From: Epilithonimonas zeae
Lineage (GTDB): Bacteria > Bacteroidota > Bacteroidia > Flavobacteriales > Weeksellaceae
Assembly (NCBI RefSeq): GCF_900141765.1
Contig: NZ_FSRK01000001.1
Location: 1,550,001 to 1,614,000 of the forward strand
Reading direction: 5' to 3'
Length of the DNA stretch: 64,000 nucleotides
Shown here one piece after another: positions 17,620 through 26,525 of this stretch. The position numbers were made by a program, and so were the translations under genes. Each line of letters starts with the position of its first letter. The first letter of the stretch is position 1. The notes under the pieces were generated by a model, which was given only the letters and a program-made list of their open reading frames with translations, ran no database searches and was not told where the DNA came from.

Positions 17620-18888
17620 ATGAGAGTCAACGTAATCGAAAGCTTTATTAAGCAATATGAAAAAGAATATGATTTCTACAAAGAAATTGCGAAAATTGCT
17701 CATGAAATACTTGAGTCCGATATAATAAAGCGAGGTATTAAAGCAATCGTCTCCAGCCGTGCAAAAAAGGTTGATAGGCTTAGGGAAAAATTGCTAAAAC
17801 GAAACGAAAGAGAAAAATATAAGAATAAATCTGCAATCGAAAAAGACATTGTTGATTTAGCAGGTTTAAGGATTGCGCTGTATTTTCCTAGTGACAGAGA
17901 GATTGTCGGAAATTTAATTGAAGACCTATTTGAAATTGTAGCAGTGAAAAAGTTTCCTGAAGATGTGTATGAGCCAAAATTTAATAAAAGATTTTCCGGC
18001 TATTGGGCAACTCATTATCGAGTCAAGTTAAAAAGTTCTGATGAAATTGATAAAAGATTTACCAATATAATATTAGAAATCCAGGTTGCAAGCGTTTTAA
18101 TGCATGCCTGGTCCGAAGTTGAGCACGATTTAGTCTATAAACCATTTTCTGGAACATTAACAGACGACGAACTAGCTATTTTAGATGAAATAAATGGACT
18201 AGTTTTAACGGGCGAAATCGCGTTGGAGAGATTACAAAAAGCTATTACAGAAAGGACAAAAAAGCAAAACGAAATAACAGATAAATATGATTTAACTAAT
18301 TATATTAATTATAGTTATCAAAACAATTTCAAAAATATCGATTTAGGAAATACAGAATTTTTAAATAATTATTTAAAAGCTAATAATAATAAAATTAGTA
18401 CTTCTCAATTATCACAAGCAATAAAAAGAATAACTACAAATAGTAACGAAAGTTTTTCTGACCAGGTTTTACAAAACATAATTTCTATAAATACTAGTGG
18501 TAAAAGTTTACAAAGATATTTGCAACAATTTTCCTTAGATGAGAATAAGGTTTCATCTTTTGAATTATTCGTAAAAACTTGGATAATCTTCGAAAAAGTT
18601 ATCAAACAATTAATGGAAGAAAATTCAATAGACAAAGAAAATCAGCAGGTCAATTTTTTTACGAATATTGAACAAATTTTTGAAGTTGCAGAACTAAGCA
18701 AAGATGATAAAAATAATATTTTATTATTAAGAAGGATAAGAAATCAAATGCTACACGGGGTTGAATCTTTTTCAGACCGAGATTTAGAGAAATATTATAA
18801 ATTACTAAAAGAAATAGTTATAAAATGTATTAATAAAATAAAAACTAAAAAGGTTGCAGAAAGACTTCAAAAAGAACTTAACTATTAA
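17620..18888 (+). CDS. RelA/SpoT-domain protein with C-terminal HEPN-like region
   Basis: A 422-aa protein with an N-terminal (p)ppGpp-synthetase-like domain: DIVDLAGLRIALYFPSDRE, then a GYWATHYRV stretch and LEIQVASVLMHAWSEVEHDL, which are the G-loop/ATP-site and synthetase signatures. There is no HD hydrolase domain and no TGS/ACT region. The C-terminal ~110 residues carry LLRRIRNQMLHG, whose RNxxxH matches the HEPN Rx4-6H ribonuclease/toxin motif. Such small alarmone-synthetase fusions include toxSAS and CapRel proteins that pyrophosphorylate tRNA or make toxic nucleotides during phage infection. No antitoxin gene is adjacent, so any control would be built in. The synthetase domain is secure; the defence role is inferred from its place in the island. 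Confidence 0.85.
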   Translation: MRVNVIESFIKQYEKEYDFYKEIAKIAHEILESDIIKRGIKAIVSSRAKKVDRLREKLLKRNEREKYKNKSAIEKDIVDLAGLRIALYFPSDREIVGNLIEDLFEIVAVKKFPEDVYEPKFNKRFSGYWATHYRVKLKSSDEIDKRFTNIILEIQVASVLMHAWSEVEHDLVYKPFSGTLTDDELAILDEINGLVLTGEIALERLQKAITERTKKQNEITDKYDLTNYINYSYQNNFKNIDLGNTEFLNNYLKANNNKISTSQLSQAIKRITTNSNESFSDQVLQNIISINTSGKSLQRYLQQFSLDENKVSSFELFVKTWIIFEKVIKQLMEENSIDKENQQVNFFTNIEQIFEVAELSKDDKNNILLLRRIRNQMLHGVESFSDRDLEKYYKLLKEIVIKCINKIKTKKVAERLQKELNY

Positions 18889-19026
18889 TATTATTCAACT
18901 ACTTTATTTGATAATCAAATTTGACATTACATATCTTAAAATTCATATAGGTTCGCAACCTTTTTTCAAAAAACATTTCCTTCGAAAATCATGAACTGTT
19001 TTTTAAAATAGGGTTGCACCAATTCC

Positions 19027-19069
19027 GCAAAAATGCGTTTCCGACCGCAGGAAGGAAATGTATTTTTGC
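19027..19069. repeat. imperfect long inverted repeat
   Basis: GCAAAAATGCGTTTCC is repeated in inverse as GGAAATGTATTTTTGC, with an 11-nt loop and two mismatches. Being GC-richer than its surroundings and without a T-run, it is more likely a structured element of the mobile backbone than a terminator. Confidence 0.5.
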
Positions 19070-19097
19070 GCAGAAATTTCTCATCCACAAGCCCAAA

Positions 19098-19126
19098 AAC
19101 CTGCAAAGCATTTTGCTTTACAGGTT
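19098..19126 (-). terminator. probable terminator of the DUF3945 gene
   Basis: On the minus strand, AACCTG.AAAGC pairs with GCTTT.CAGGTT around a short A-rich loop, and the stem runs into TTTTT. It lies 70 nt after the DUF3945 stop. Confidence 0.55.
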
Positions 19127-19195
19127 AGGTTCAGAAACACCATTAAACAGCTAAACTAAAATCTTACTTCAACTCACATAAATTCTTATCAACCA

Positions 19196-20455
19196 TCATT
19201 TACATGGTTTCTTAAATGAAAAATTAATCCTCCCAGTTTCCTTATCGAAGCGGATATATCCTTGGTATTTTTTTCCTTTCTTACTTGTGAGCCCTCTGAT
19301 ATACGCCGTCTCCCCTACTTTTAATTTATCAATCTGCCACCTTCGAAGCGTAACACCTCTGAAAGTGGCAGGAACACACCACTCAAAACCACCTTCTTTC
19401 ACTTTCCGGTTAAAGAAAAATTCCAACCATTGCTTTTCCGCATTGAACTGCAACGTCGAATTAAAGAGCAGGTTACGTCTCGACACCATATTTTCAACGA
19501 ACAACGGTTTTCCCGAACGAAGAGTTTCCCGCTGTTCCGTGCTTAATGACACCCCACAAACAACTTTCGGAATCCTCACAAATTCCATTCTCAAAGAAAA
19601 CAGTTCATTGGTCAGCTTATCGAGGCTCACCAGTGACGGAGCCATCTCACCCGTTACGGGGTTCACAAGGTCCACCACCCTGCCCATATTACCTGAATTC
19701 AAAAGATTCTTTCGATCTTCCTTCGAAAACCGATGTCCCATAAACTTCTTTCTGAAATCAACCCTTTTCTGAACCCGATGTACGTGAAGCACCACTTCTC
19801 CATTGTCATCCAGTCTCAACTGTAAACGTGCATCAACAGAATTACCTTCATCAACAGCACCATTCTGTACCGCTACCAGCATCGGCGTTTTAAATCCTTT
19901 CAACAGCGGCTCCAACGCACCGAGCTCCCCTAAGATTTCCATATCCAAGCCCATTTCAGAAATCGAATTCCAGTTCACATCTTCAACCTGAAAGCGATAA
20001 TTTGGATTGTATTTCGAAAAAGATGATCTCTGATCATAAAAATTTCCCCCGGCAATCCCATCATTTCCCAAAAACTTCTGATTTCTGATAGACTCTACCG
20101 CCTCAATGAATACCTCATACTGACTCAGATCTTCTTTCCCAGCGGCTGACAAGCCCGCCAAATAGGACTGCAGCCCTACAGCCGTTTCATAAGCTTCAAA
20201 CTCCCGCACCTTAAAAAACGAATAATCCTCCGGATCTTTAAGCCGACGGTAAAAATCGGAATAGAACTCCGCAAACGAATGTTCAGACGAATCAATTCGC
20301 ATTACCTCTGCCTCATCCTTATTTTCAGGTGTTACATCCACGACCTCCCCGTCCGCACTTACAGACTTTACCATTCCAATTGTATTACTACTGTGACGCA
20401 GCACCAACAAAGTACTGACCTCTGAAACTACTGTTTGATTTCCTGTATTGTTCAT
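19196..20455 (-). CDS. DUF3945-domain protein of a conjugative element
   Basis: A 419-aa protein of the DUF3945 group, common on Bacteroidota conjugative transposons and plasmids. Recognisable parts are the opening TLLVLRHSSNTIGMVKSVS, the central MDLV-like NSGNMGRVVDLVNP, and two C-terminal DUF3945 repeats: VSLSTEQRETLRSGKPLFVENM and FRGVTLRRWQIDKLKVGETAYI, each followed by a beta segment ending in xGYIRFDKETG. No catalytic motif is visible; such proteins usually accompany topoisomerase or mobilisation genes. Its presence supports reading the left third of the window as an integrated conjugative element. Other transfer genes (TraA-TraQ) are not in the window, so the element is either partial here or mostly outside. 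Confidence 0.85.
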   Translation of the reverse strand: MNNTGNQTVVSEVSTLLVLRHSSNTIGMVKSVSADGEVVDVTPENKDEAEVMRIDSSEHSFAEFYSDFYRRLKDPEDYSFFKVREFEAYETAVGLQSYLAGLSAAGKEDLSQYEVFIEAVESIRNQKFLGNDGIAGGNFYDQRSSFSKYNPNYRFQVEDVNWNSISEMGLDMEILGELGALEPLLKGFKTPMLVAVQNGAVDEGNSVDARLQLRLDDNGEVVLHVHRVQKRVDFRKKFMGHRFSKEDRKNLLNSGNMGRVVDLVNPVTGEMAPSLVSLDKLTNELFSLRMEFVRIPKVVCGVSLSTEQRETLRSGKPLFVENMVSRRNLLFNSTLQFNAEKQWLEFFFNRKVKEGGFEWCVPATFRGVTLRRWQIDKLKVGETAYIRGLTSKKGKKYQGYIRFDKETGRINFSFKKPCK

Positions 20456-21007
20456 GATCTTGATTTTAAATTTTTAATTCTTGTTATGTTTTTTATATTT
20501 CCGAAAAGGGCAATGCCTGTAAAAAGAACCACTACTGTTATACGGCATTGAGCTTTCGATTCCGGCAACTCCCTGCATTCCGACTTCTGCTTAACGAATA
20601 ACAGTTGAGCATGACGTCTAGATAAAGACTAAAAAAGTTCTCACTCCGCCGATGGTCGATAACACCTTCCGATAAAGATCTGTTAACTTCTTAAGGCTTA
20701 TAGGGCGAAACAACCTATCACTTTCTAAAAGCTTATTGATGCCCTGCGATTTCTGCTACTGATCATCTTGATACGTGTAATAACTGTTTTATGTAAAAAG
20801 CTGATAGCAATTAGCCTTTTGATACCTGTTTCACGTTGAGAATTCTAAAATTCAAAAATGTATTATTAAATTATTTTAATAACTTAATCAATTAGGCAGT
20901 GGAATTAGTCATTAACGTTCTTGCAGCAGAGCTTTACACAATTATCATCAAGCCCTATCATCAGACAAAATACTAATGCAATAAATTGTAAGAGCCAACC
21001 GAATTCT
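20456..21007. other. gene-free stretch upstream of DUF3945
   Basis: No ORF or convincing structure. It must contain the DUF3945 promoter; no clean TAnnTTTG with a -33 partner was identified on the minus strand. Confidence 0.35.
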
Positions 21008-21451
21008 CTACATCAACCCATCATCCGCAAACGAGAAATAGCAATCCGAAGTCAGGATCACATGATCCAGCAGGGAAATATTGAGAACCTTCCCCGCCTC
21101 TTTGATCTGTGAAGTCATTTGTATATCCGCTGATGAAGGCTTAAGATTTCCGGAAGGATGGTTATGCGCAACAATCATCGCCGTCGCATTACAAAGCAGC
21201 GCCGCCTGCATCACGATCCTCACATCCACCAGTGTCGAGGAAATCCCGCATTCGGAGATCTTCTTAATGCCTAATACCTTATTCGCCTGGTTTAGATACA
21301 GCGCAAAGAACGATTCCCTGTAATCCATCTCCTCCGCATCAAAATGCGCCCTGAATACCTCCACCGCATCCCGTGATGAAGCTATAGACCTTTCACAATT
21401 TCCCTTTCTCGAATAGCTTAATTTGATTTCGTTGACAATATTGAATTTCAT
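21008..21451 (-). CDS. radC: RadC-like JAB-domain protein
   Basis: A 147-aa RadC/JAB (MPN+) domain protein. The metal-binding signature is MIVAHNHPSG followed by PSSADIQMT (the HxHPSG...D pattern), and the last segment LLDHVILTSDCYFSFADDG is the usual RadC end. It lacks the N-terminal HhH part of chromosomal RadC, as is typical of short copies on Bacteroidota conjugative elements. The frequent annotation as a DNA-repair protein is not proven. The gene sits 550 bp upstream of the DUF3945 gene in the same direction and marks the right side of the recognisable element backbone. Function is unknown beyond the likely metal-dependent isopeptidase-type fold. Confidence 0.9.
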   Translation of the reverse strand: MKFNIVNEIKLSYSRKGNCERSIASSRDAVEVFRAHFDAEEMDYRESFFALYLNQANKVLGIKKISECGISSTLVDVRIVMQAALLCNATAMIVAHNHPSGNLKPSSADIQMTSQIKEAGKVLNISLLDHVILTSDCYFSFADDGLM

Positions 21452-22129
21452 CTGAATTGCTCCGTGTGCGGCGGAGACCTATTTTTCCCGCACCTGCTGT
21501 TAAAAAATCTGTATGTTGCAGCTTGAAGGAAATCTTGACTTTCTTATTTTTACCGAAGGATATTCTCTGATCTAAAGATCGTATCATAAATTTTTAAGAT
21601 GGTATGATAGAATCAACCGATTGATAAAAGATCTGATATAATTGTTCTGTTATCATTTAAGATATACGTGCTGATACCAAGGGTAATCATAAGGATCAAA
21701 ATTTCAATGAACTGCATTTGCATCTTGTGAGGTTTCTGACTTTTCTATGCAGATCAACACATTCAGGCAGTCCCGATGAAAACCGGAATCAATTCCAAAA
21801 AAAAACAATAAGAAGTCATATTGATGCAGGCCTGAAATCTTTTTGCGGAGGCTCCGTGATCTCCGGTCACGGATACCCAAAAAGATTTTTTTCAGCAGGT
21901 ACAACGGAATAGATTTGCTACAGAAAATAAGACAGCCTCACGGGCAAAATGTAACATCGAAACAATGATCACTGATCAGATGAACAATCCGGTTGATGCT
22001 GCTTAAGCAGATGTATAGCTACAATATCAAGATGACCATTTACGAAAGAGCAGTATTATGATTCTAAACTTGCCTGTAAATAGTAAGTACCATTACAGTT
22101 GTACAAATGCACAGTTAAACGTAATTCCT
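21452..22129. other. long gene-free region containing a repeat copy
   Basis: Short open frames here do not resemble proteins. The segment 21674-21900 is a diverged copy of a sequence found again at 26674-26894 (listed separately). Confidence 0.45.
21674..21900 (+). repeat. non-coding repeat, copy 1
   Basis: Shares AATTTCAATGAACTGC, a GCATCTTGT block, TGACTTTTCTATGC, and later CCT(G/C)AAATCTTTTT(G/A)CGGAGG with the segment starting at 26674. Order and spacing are the same in both copies (~220 bp). Neither copy has a conserved frame. It may be an uncharacterised RNA, a non-autonomous element or a decayed end of an element. Confidence 0.65.
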
Positions 22130-22137
22130 TATATTTG
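22130..22137 (+). promoter_or_regulatory. -7 promoter element of the S41 peptidase gene
   Basis: TATATTTG matches TAnnTTTG exactly and lies 30 nt before the ATG at 22168. As it falls inside the longer open frame that begins at 22099, it argues for the shorter start. Confidence 0.6.
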
Positions 22138-22167
22138 GACTATTGCTTTGTAACCATTACCAAGACT

Positions 22168-23178
22168 ATGATCAAATCTTTTATCTTCATCACTTTTATA
22201 TTCTTTTACGCCTCTTCATTTTCCCAAACTTTCAAAAATGACAGCATCAGATCATTTGTGGATCAATCCATTAACCTTATAACATCAAATGCAGTCGATA
22301 CGTCCAATGTCGAATTGATTGAAAGCAAATTGTATGATAAAGCTAAAGACCTCAACTTTGTCTCTGATCTGGTTCCTTTATACACCGAGGTCTTCGAACT
22401 GCTCAACGACCATCATGGAGGTCTGAAATATAAAGGAAAGACCTATGGATGGAACAAGCCCGCAGGTTCTGCCAATGCTTATCTGAAGGGCAAATTAAAA
22501 ACTGAAAAGACCGTGGTAAGCCAGCTAATCGATAAAAAAACAGCCTACATCAGGATACCGGGAAATGATGACTTTGGCTTTAAGAAGGTCGACAGTATTG
22601 CCAATGATATCACAACTCATATCAACAAAGTCAATTCAACCAAGATCAAAGGCTGGATCATCGACCTGAGAGTCAACACCGGTGGGAATATGTATCCTAT
22701 CCTATTGGGATTGAAAGAATTCATAGGCAGTGACAATATCGTTTTCGGAGGCTTCAGGAATTCGAAAGGTGAATCTTCCGGAAAGTGGGAAATCAAGGAC
22801 GGTAAAATGCTGATCGACGGTATCGAACTGGTCAGGAAGACAGAACTAGAAGACCCGCTTAAAAAAGATATTCCGATTGTTATCCTCACCAGCTGTTACA
22901 CGGCCAGCGCCGGGGAAATGACCACCATATCACTGATCGGAAGAAAGAACACCTATATTGTAGGTGAACAAACAGCTGATTACACGACCGCCGTGCAGGG
23001 TTTCAGGATCAATAAGGATGCGGGAATCAATCTGTCGACCGATTATGTTGTTGACCGGAATTCAAAAATTTACAAAAGCAGTATTCAGCCTGACATAGAA
23101 GTGTTGCAGGGTGATAACTTCGAAGATCTCAAGAAAGACAAGAAGATCATGAAAGCAATGCAGCTACTTAAAAGATAA
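22168..23178 (+). CDS. S41-family (tail-specific) peptidase, secreted
   Basis: Serine peptidase of the C-terminal-processing (S41) family, probably periplasmic or outer-membrane associated. Starting at 22168 gives a clean signal peptide (MIKSFIFITFIFFYASSFSQ); the frame is open to 22099 but the extra 23 residues are not signal-like and overlap a promoter element. The S41 core contains KIKGWIIDLRVNTGGNM and the nucleophile segment LTSCYTASAGEMT (Ser of SAGE), followed by a lysine-bearing strand. No PDZ domain is obvious, so it is a short variant. It stands alone, with no operon partner. The substrate is unknown; relatives degrade periplasmic or dietary peptides. Confidence 0.9.
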   Translation: MIKSFIFITFIFFYASSFSQTFKNDSIRSFVDQSINLITSNAVDTSNVELIESKLYDKAKDLNFVSDLVPLYTEVFELLNDHHGGLKYKGKTYGWNKPAGSANAYLKGKLKTEKTVVSQLIDKKTAYIRIPGNDDFGFKKVDSIANDITTHINKVNSTKIKGWIIDLRVNTGGNMYPILLGLKEFIGSDNIVFGGFRNSKGESSGKWEIKDGKMLIDGIELVRKTELEDPLKKDIPIVILTSCYTASAGEMTTISLIGRKNTYIVGEQTADYTTAVQGFRINKDAGINLSTDYVVDRNSKIYKSSIQPDIEVLQGDNFEDLKKDKKIMKAMQLLKR

Positions 23179-23268
23179 AATGAATGCTTCCAAGGCTCAC
23201 TACTAAAAAAAACACATGCATAGACATCTGGCAATTTCTGACAGATTTATAACCAAAAAAAATATTCC

Positions 23269-23424
23269 ATGAATACTTTTCCGGCAACAGCAAGCATATT
23301 ATCAGAAAAAGATTTATGTCAATTCATTAAGGACAGGTATAATCTAAAAGGTGAATGTAGTTGCAAATTATTCAGGACGGGTGTCAATCATAGCTACTTC
23401 ATATCATGTAGTGTGTTGATTTAA
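23269..23424 (+). pseudogene. N-terminal remnant of a phosphotransferase (APH-like kinase)
   Basis: A 51-codon frame starting MNTFPATASILSEKDL and containing CKLFRTGVNHSYFI resembles the first strands of aminoglycoside/choline-kinase-like phosphotransferases (LxxGxNHxYxV). It stops abruptly just after this motif, where sequence of an IS3-like element begins, so the kinase core is gone. Assignment rests on one short motif. Confidence 0.5.
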
Positions 23425-23589
23425 GTTAAGCTGCATTTTGATAGATATTGTCTTGATTATTAAATTCCTCGATCTTTTTGTAAGTTAGGGTACTTTGCCG
23501 TTTTTTTTATTGTACAAGATCTCGATGTATTCAAAGATCTCAAGCTTCATTTTTTCTTTTGTGATAAGTTTATTAAAAGTCATTCTGTA
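23407..23589 (-). mobile_element. IS3-family transposase tail (remnant)
   Basis: The minus strand encodes a fragment reading KEKMKLEIFEYIEILYN and, after a slip in an A8 run, RQSTLTYKKIEEFNNQ and a stop. This is the conserved C-terminus of IS3-family transposases (IFEYIExxYNxxRxHSxLxY). Only this end remains, with a frameshift, so the element is dead. It abuts the broken phosphotransferase and the lipoprotein gene at 23590. Confidence 0.75.
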
Positions 23590-24591
23590 TCACCATACCT
23601 CAAAAGTATCTTTATCGTTTGGCATATATAGTAAAATACGTAAGAATCTCACCCTAACACCACCTTCTTTCGCATCATATTTTCCCCATAGTGAAGATCG
23701 ACCTTTCAATCTAAGATCATTGGATGTATGTTCAAGGCAGACCAGCTTCCCGTCCCCATATATTTTCATGGCGTAGTTTTCTATGGGCTCCAATTTAAAC
23801 GATGGGGTATTAAAATAGAAGAGGTCGTCAGCTGCAGTCTCTTTAAGCTCAGCTTTACTGTAATAGTTTGATTGGACATATCTGAGGTCACTGTTGAAGA
23901 CCAGTGGAAAATATTCATCTTTCTTTTTATCGATGATAATGTCCCTAAGATAGTTATAAGCTTCAACTGTCTTTTTTTCAAGTTCTTTCTTGTCCATTTT
24001 CCTTAGGTCCTGAGCACTACTCAAATTTGCAATATCATTGTATGGCACAGTTGCATCAAACTCAATGGTGTACTCATAGTAGGGCTTTCCTGCCGCTATA
24101 AATGTTTTTCCGTCAGCTTTCTTCAGATCGGTGTGTTCGACCAGCTTCACCTGCTTATCAAAACTGGTGACAGAATCTGCGTTGTCTCTGGAGTAAAGCG
24201 TAAGGTTGAAACGAGTATAAGGCGTCAGTTCCTTGAATCCTTCTCCCCTTTCACGTTCTGTCTGCGGATATAACCTGTAGGTGATCTTTTGCTTTCCCGA
24301 TCTGGCAATGTAATTATTGAGAATGACAGGAGACATCATGCCGCCATCCTCAAAATATTGAAAGGCGGGAATGTCATTGACCAGGATATCAAAGAAACAC
24401 TGTTCATGATCCACATAGACATAGTATATAGGCTCTTTGGGAAAATGCCTCACATACTTTTCATAGGACGACAAAAGGTTTTTCTCAGTGACATTGACCG
24501 GATTGGAATTAGTGATAGGGGGATTTTTAGATTGTTTGTCCTGACAAGATAATATCAGAGGGATTAGGATAATAAAAAAAAGTTTTTTCAT
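23590..24591 (-). CDS. hypothetical lipoprotein (333 aa)
   Basis: Predicted lipoprotein with a signal peptide and lipobox (MKKLFFIILIPLILSCQ, Cys16). The mature part is hydrophilic and mixed alpha/beta, with a KYDAKEGGVRVRFLRI strand near the end and a highly charged middle (DLRKMDKKELEKKTVEAYNY). No family is recognised. The frame runs to the border of the IS3 remnant, so the last residues could have been altered by the insertion, though the end TFEVW looks natural. A second lipoprotein gene, unrelated in sequence, lies 176 bp upstream in the same direction; the two may be functionally paired but there is no proof. Probably anchored at the outer membrane, periplasmic side. Confidence 0.7.
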   Translation of the reverse strand: MKKLFFIILIPLILSCQDKQSKNPPITNSNPVNVTEKNLLSSYEKYVRHFPKEPIYYVYVDHEQCFFDILVNDIPAFQYFEDGGMMSPVILNNYIARSGKQKITYRLYPQTERERGEGFKELTPYTRFNLTLYSRDNADSVTSFDKQVKLVEHTDLKKADGKTFIAAGKPYYEYTIEFDATVPYNDIANLSSAQDLRKMDKKELEKKTVEAYNYLRDIIIDKKKDEYFPLVFNSDLRYVQSNYYSKAELKETAADDLFYFNTPSFKLEPIENYAMKIYGDGKLVCLEHTSNDLRLKGRSSLWGKYDAKEGGVRVRFLRILLYMPNDKDTFEVW

Positions 24592-24767
24592 GACAGAGCT
24601 TTTTATTGAATTAAATAATGGTTACTTCTTACTATTCTAAAATTTAATAATGGTCTTGTAAGCCATTCTAGGTCCTTACAAGTTCCGGTCCATATCCGGT
24701 CAATTTTATCTTCTTACCTTTTGATCGCAGGTATATTGTGATTTAATTCACATCCTTTTATCAGCTT

Positions 24768-25454
24768 TTATTTAACATAATCTCTCAGGTAAAATGAATC
24801 CCGACCGTCCTCTTTTTCCTTTTCGTCCACAAAATTCCTGTAAGTATATTTCTTACCTTTATGCTCAGGCTTGTCTTTCTCGCGTAGGTAATCACCGTAA
24901 TATTGGAACCCTCCCGCAATAAAATAATCGTTAAGCAGCTTATCTCCTTCTGCAACCACATGTAAACTGCAGGATTTGAATTGTTCACCATTATATTTCC
25001 CTGTATTGTTGGTTTCCAAAAGGTAGCGCTTGTTGCCCTTATTCCAGATCCTGTACGAAAATTCCGTATCCCGGTAATAGAAATCGGTCTTCCCGAATTT
25101 CTTTTCTAACATTTTCTCAAACTCCTCTGCTTTTTTTGTGGTCTTTATCTCCAGCATGAAGGCATTCACCTTATTTGTCGTTCTGTTCTCGTAAAAAGAT
25201 ACATAATTGTTTGACAATATGGAAGATTCCTGTTTGTTCAAAGTTCCCGAAAAGGAATTTCCGGAAAAATGAAGCAGTGCCGGGTATGTACTGTTGTAAA
25301 TGATAATGCCAGAAAGATCATTGTTTCTACTGATCTCATATTTTTTCTCAAGGCCTGATATGTCTACCGGAAATGATAATTTGTCCAGATCAAAACTATT
25401 GGACTGGCAGGCCATCAGCAACGGCAAAAGAAGTAAGGTGATCATTGTTTTCAT
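24768..25454 (-). CDS. hypothetical lipoprotein (228 aa)
   Basis: Lipoprotein with signal and lipobox MKTMITLLLLPLLMACQ (Cys16). The 212-residue mature part is hydrophilic with repeated aromatic/charged stretches such as FYYRDTEFSYRIWNKGNKRYLLETN; no domain is recognised. It reads toward the other lipoprotein gene and may share a transcript with it. Secreted and lipid-anchored by prediction; function unknown. Confidence 0.7.
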   Translation of the reverse strand: MKTMITLLLLPLLMACQSNSFDLDKLSFPVDISGLEKKYEISRNNDLSGIIIYNSTYPALLHFSGNSFSGTLNKQESSILSNNYVSFYENRTTNKVNAFMLEIKTTKKAEEFEKMLEKKFGKTDFYYRDTEFSYRIWNKGNKRYLLETNNTGKYNGEQFKSCSLHVVAEGDKLLNDYFIAGGFQYYGDYLREKDKPEHKGKKYTYRNFVDEKEKEDGRDSFYLRDYVK

Positions 25455-26174
25455 AAAAATATTTATTTAGCTCAATTCTATTTCACAGTTTTTTATGTAG
25501 CTTTATCGGAAACCTTCATATCCTTCAATTACGGCAGCGGCATGATCAACATATTCTCTTCTTGTCTTACCAGAAGTTTGTTTGACACTGATCTATGATC
25601 GATTTCAATTCTGATTCCATGTGATCAGGTCAAACTGAGTTTCCGTTGATTTTCATTTTCGCTCAAATCATGCGCCAAAGTAACATGGTCGGCACATCAA
25701 CTTGAGCCTATCAAATCAAAGTAAGATATAAAACAGGAGGACCACTTTAAAAACAGATTAGGTTAACTGTAGTAATCAAATACAAATAAGTCCGGTTTCT
25801 AACCAAACGTTATTATCTATATCCTCCCATGCCGATACCATCCCGGCAGATCTTTGTCGGATGTCGGCTGGCACGTTTACTTGAAAATATACGAAGTGTA
25901 CCGTCAGCTTCCACAATATTCCAATACTAGATATAAAGAACTTAAATTACATTTTTTACCCATATCCTTTATATTTGAATGTACCAAATCAAAAAAATAT
26001 AATTCTAGATGCCTAAATTCAATCTATGTTGTTTATATCTTGTAGTAAACGTGATGTTTTCAGATAAAAGTTATATCTGGGACATTTAAGTATATTATCA
26101 CCTAAAATCATTCAAATATATTCAGTTATTGGTACGAATTTAAATTACTCAATAGTATATTTGCATTCATAATT
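25455..26174. other. long gene-free region with a possible gene fragment
   Basis: No complete gene. On the minus strand at about 25503-25590 a short frame reads TRREYVDHAAAVIEGYEGF and a stop, which looks like a genuine protein C-terminus without its body; no family could be assigned. The right end holds the promoter for the 116-aa gene. Confidence 0.35.
26156..26163 (+). promoter_or_regulatory. -7 element of the 116-aa hypothetical gene
   Basis: TATATTTG fits TAnnTTTG and lies 11 nt before the start codon; a TTGG at 26129-26132 may be the -33 element. The leader would be almost absent. Confidence 0.55.
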
Positions 26175-26525
26175 ATGAAATTTACAGTAGAAATCACTCG
26201 ACCGGAAAAAAGATCCAACCTTGGTTATAAAACGATATATTTTACCGCATTTAAAATAAATATTATTGAAAGATACAGCAGTAAGGGTTCATTTAACTTT
26301 CATCACATTATTGTTAAGCTCAGAACTGTAGAAGATGAAATTATCAATACTAAAACGGGCGCCGGAAGAATAAAGATTGAAGAATCAGACTTTCCGACCT
26401 ACGGTCGCTTGGTAAAAGCCTTGACTTCATATGAATTCCGGAATAAACTCATTGACAGATCAAAAACGGAAGATGAATTTGTAAATTTTATACTCAGCAG
26501 AATGGCCTGGCACTATCAGCTCTAG
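26175..26525 (+). CDS. hypothetical protein (116 aa)
   Basis: A small soluble protein without a signal peptide. The N-terminal half is beta-rich (MKFTVEITRPEKRSN, FNFHHIIVKLRTVED) and the C-terminal half is helical (KLIDRSKTEDEFVNFILSRM). No family is recognised. A good Bacteroidota-type promoter directly precedes it and it is monocistronic, which supports a real gene. Confidence 0.6.
   Translation: MKFTVEITRPEKRSNLGYKTIYFTAFKINIIERYSSKGSFNFHHIIVKLRTVEDEIINTKTGAGRIKIEESDFPTYGRLVKALTSYEFRNKLIDRSKTEDEFVNFILSRMAWHYQL

Larger units (their letters stand above)
18889..19195. other. intergenic region with hairpins between RelA-like and DUF3945 genes
   Basis: Convergent region. It holds an imperfect 16-bp inverted repeat (19027-19042 with 19054-19069, two mismatches) and a stronger stem at 19098-19126. 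GGTTGC/GCAACC words also repeat. This looks like the defined 3' border where defence cargo meets the conjugative-element backbone. Confidence 0.5.

Noticed and set aside
21393-21587. 64-codon minus-strand ORF next to radC
   Set aside because: Overlaps the radC 5' end and has no protein-like composition or family.
22099-22167. Upstream start of the S41 peptidase frame
   Set aside because: The extra 23 residues are not signal-like and overlap an exact TAnnTTTG promoter element.
25854-26045. 63-codon plus-strand ORF in the long gene-free region
   Set aside because: Low-complexity aromatic/basic composition, no promoter or homologous motif.
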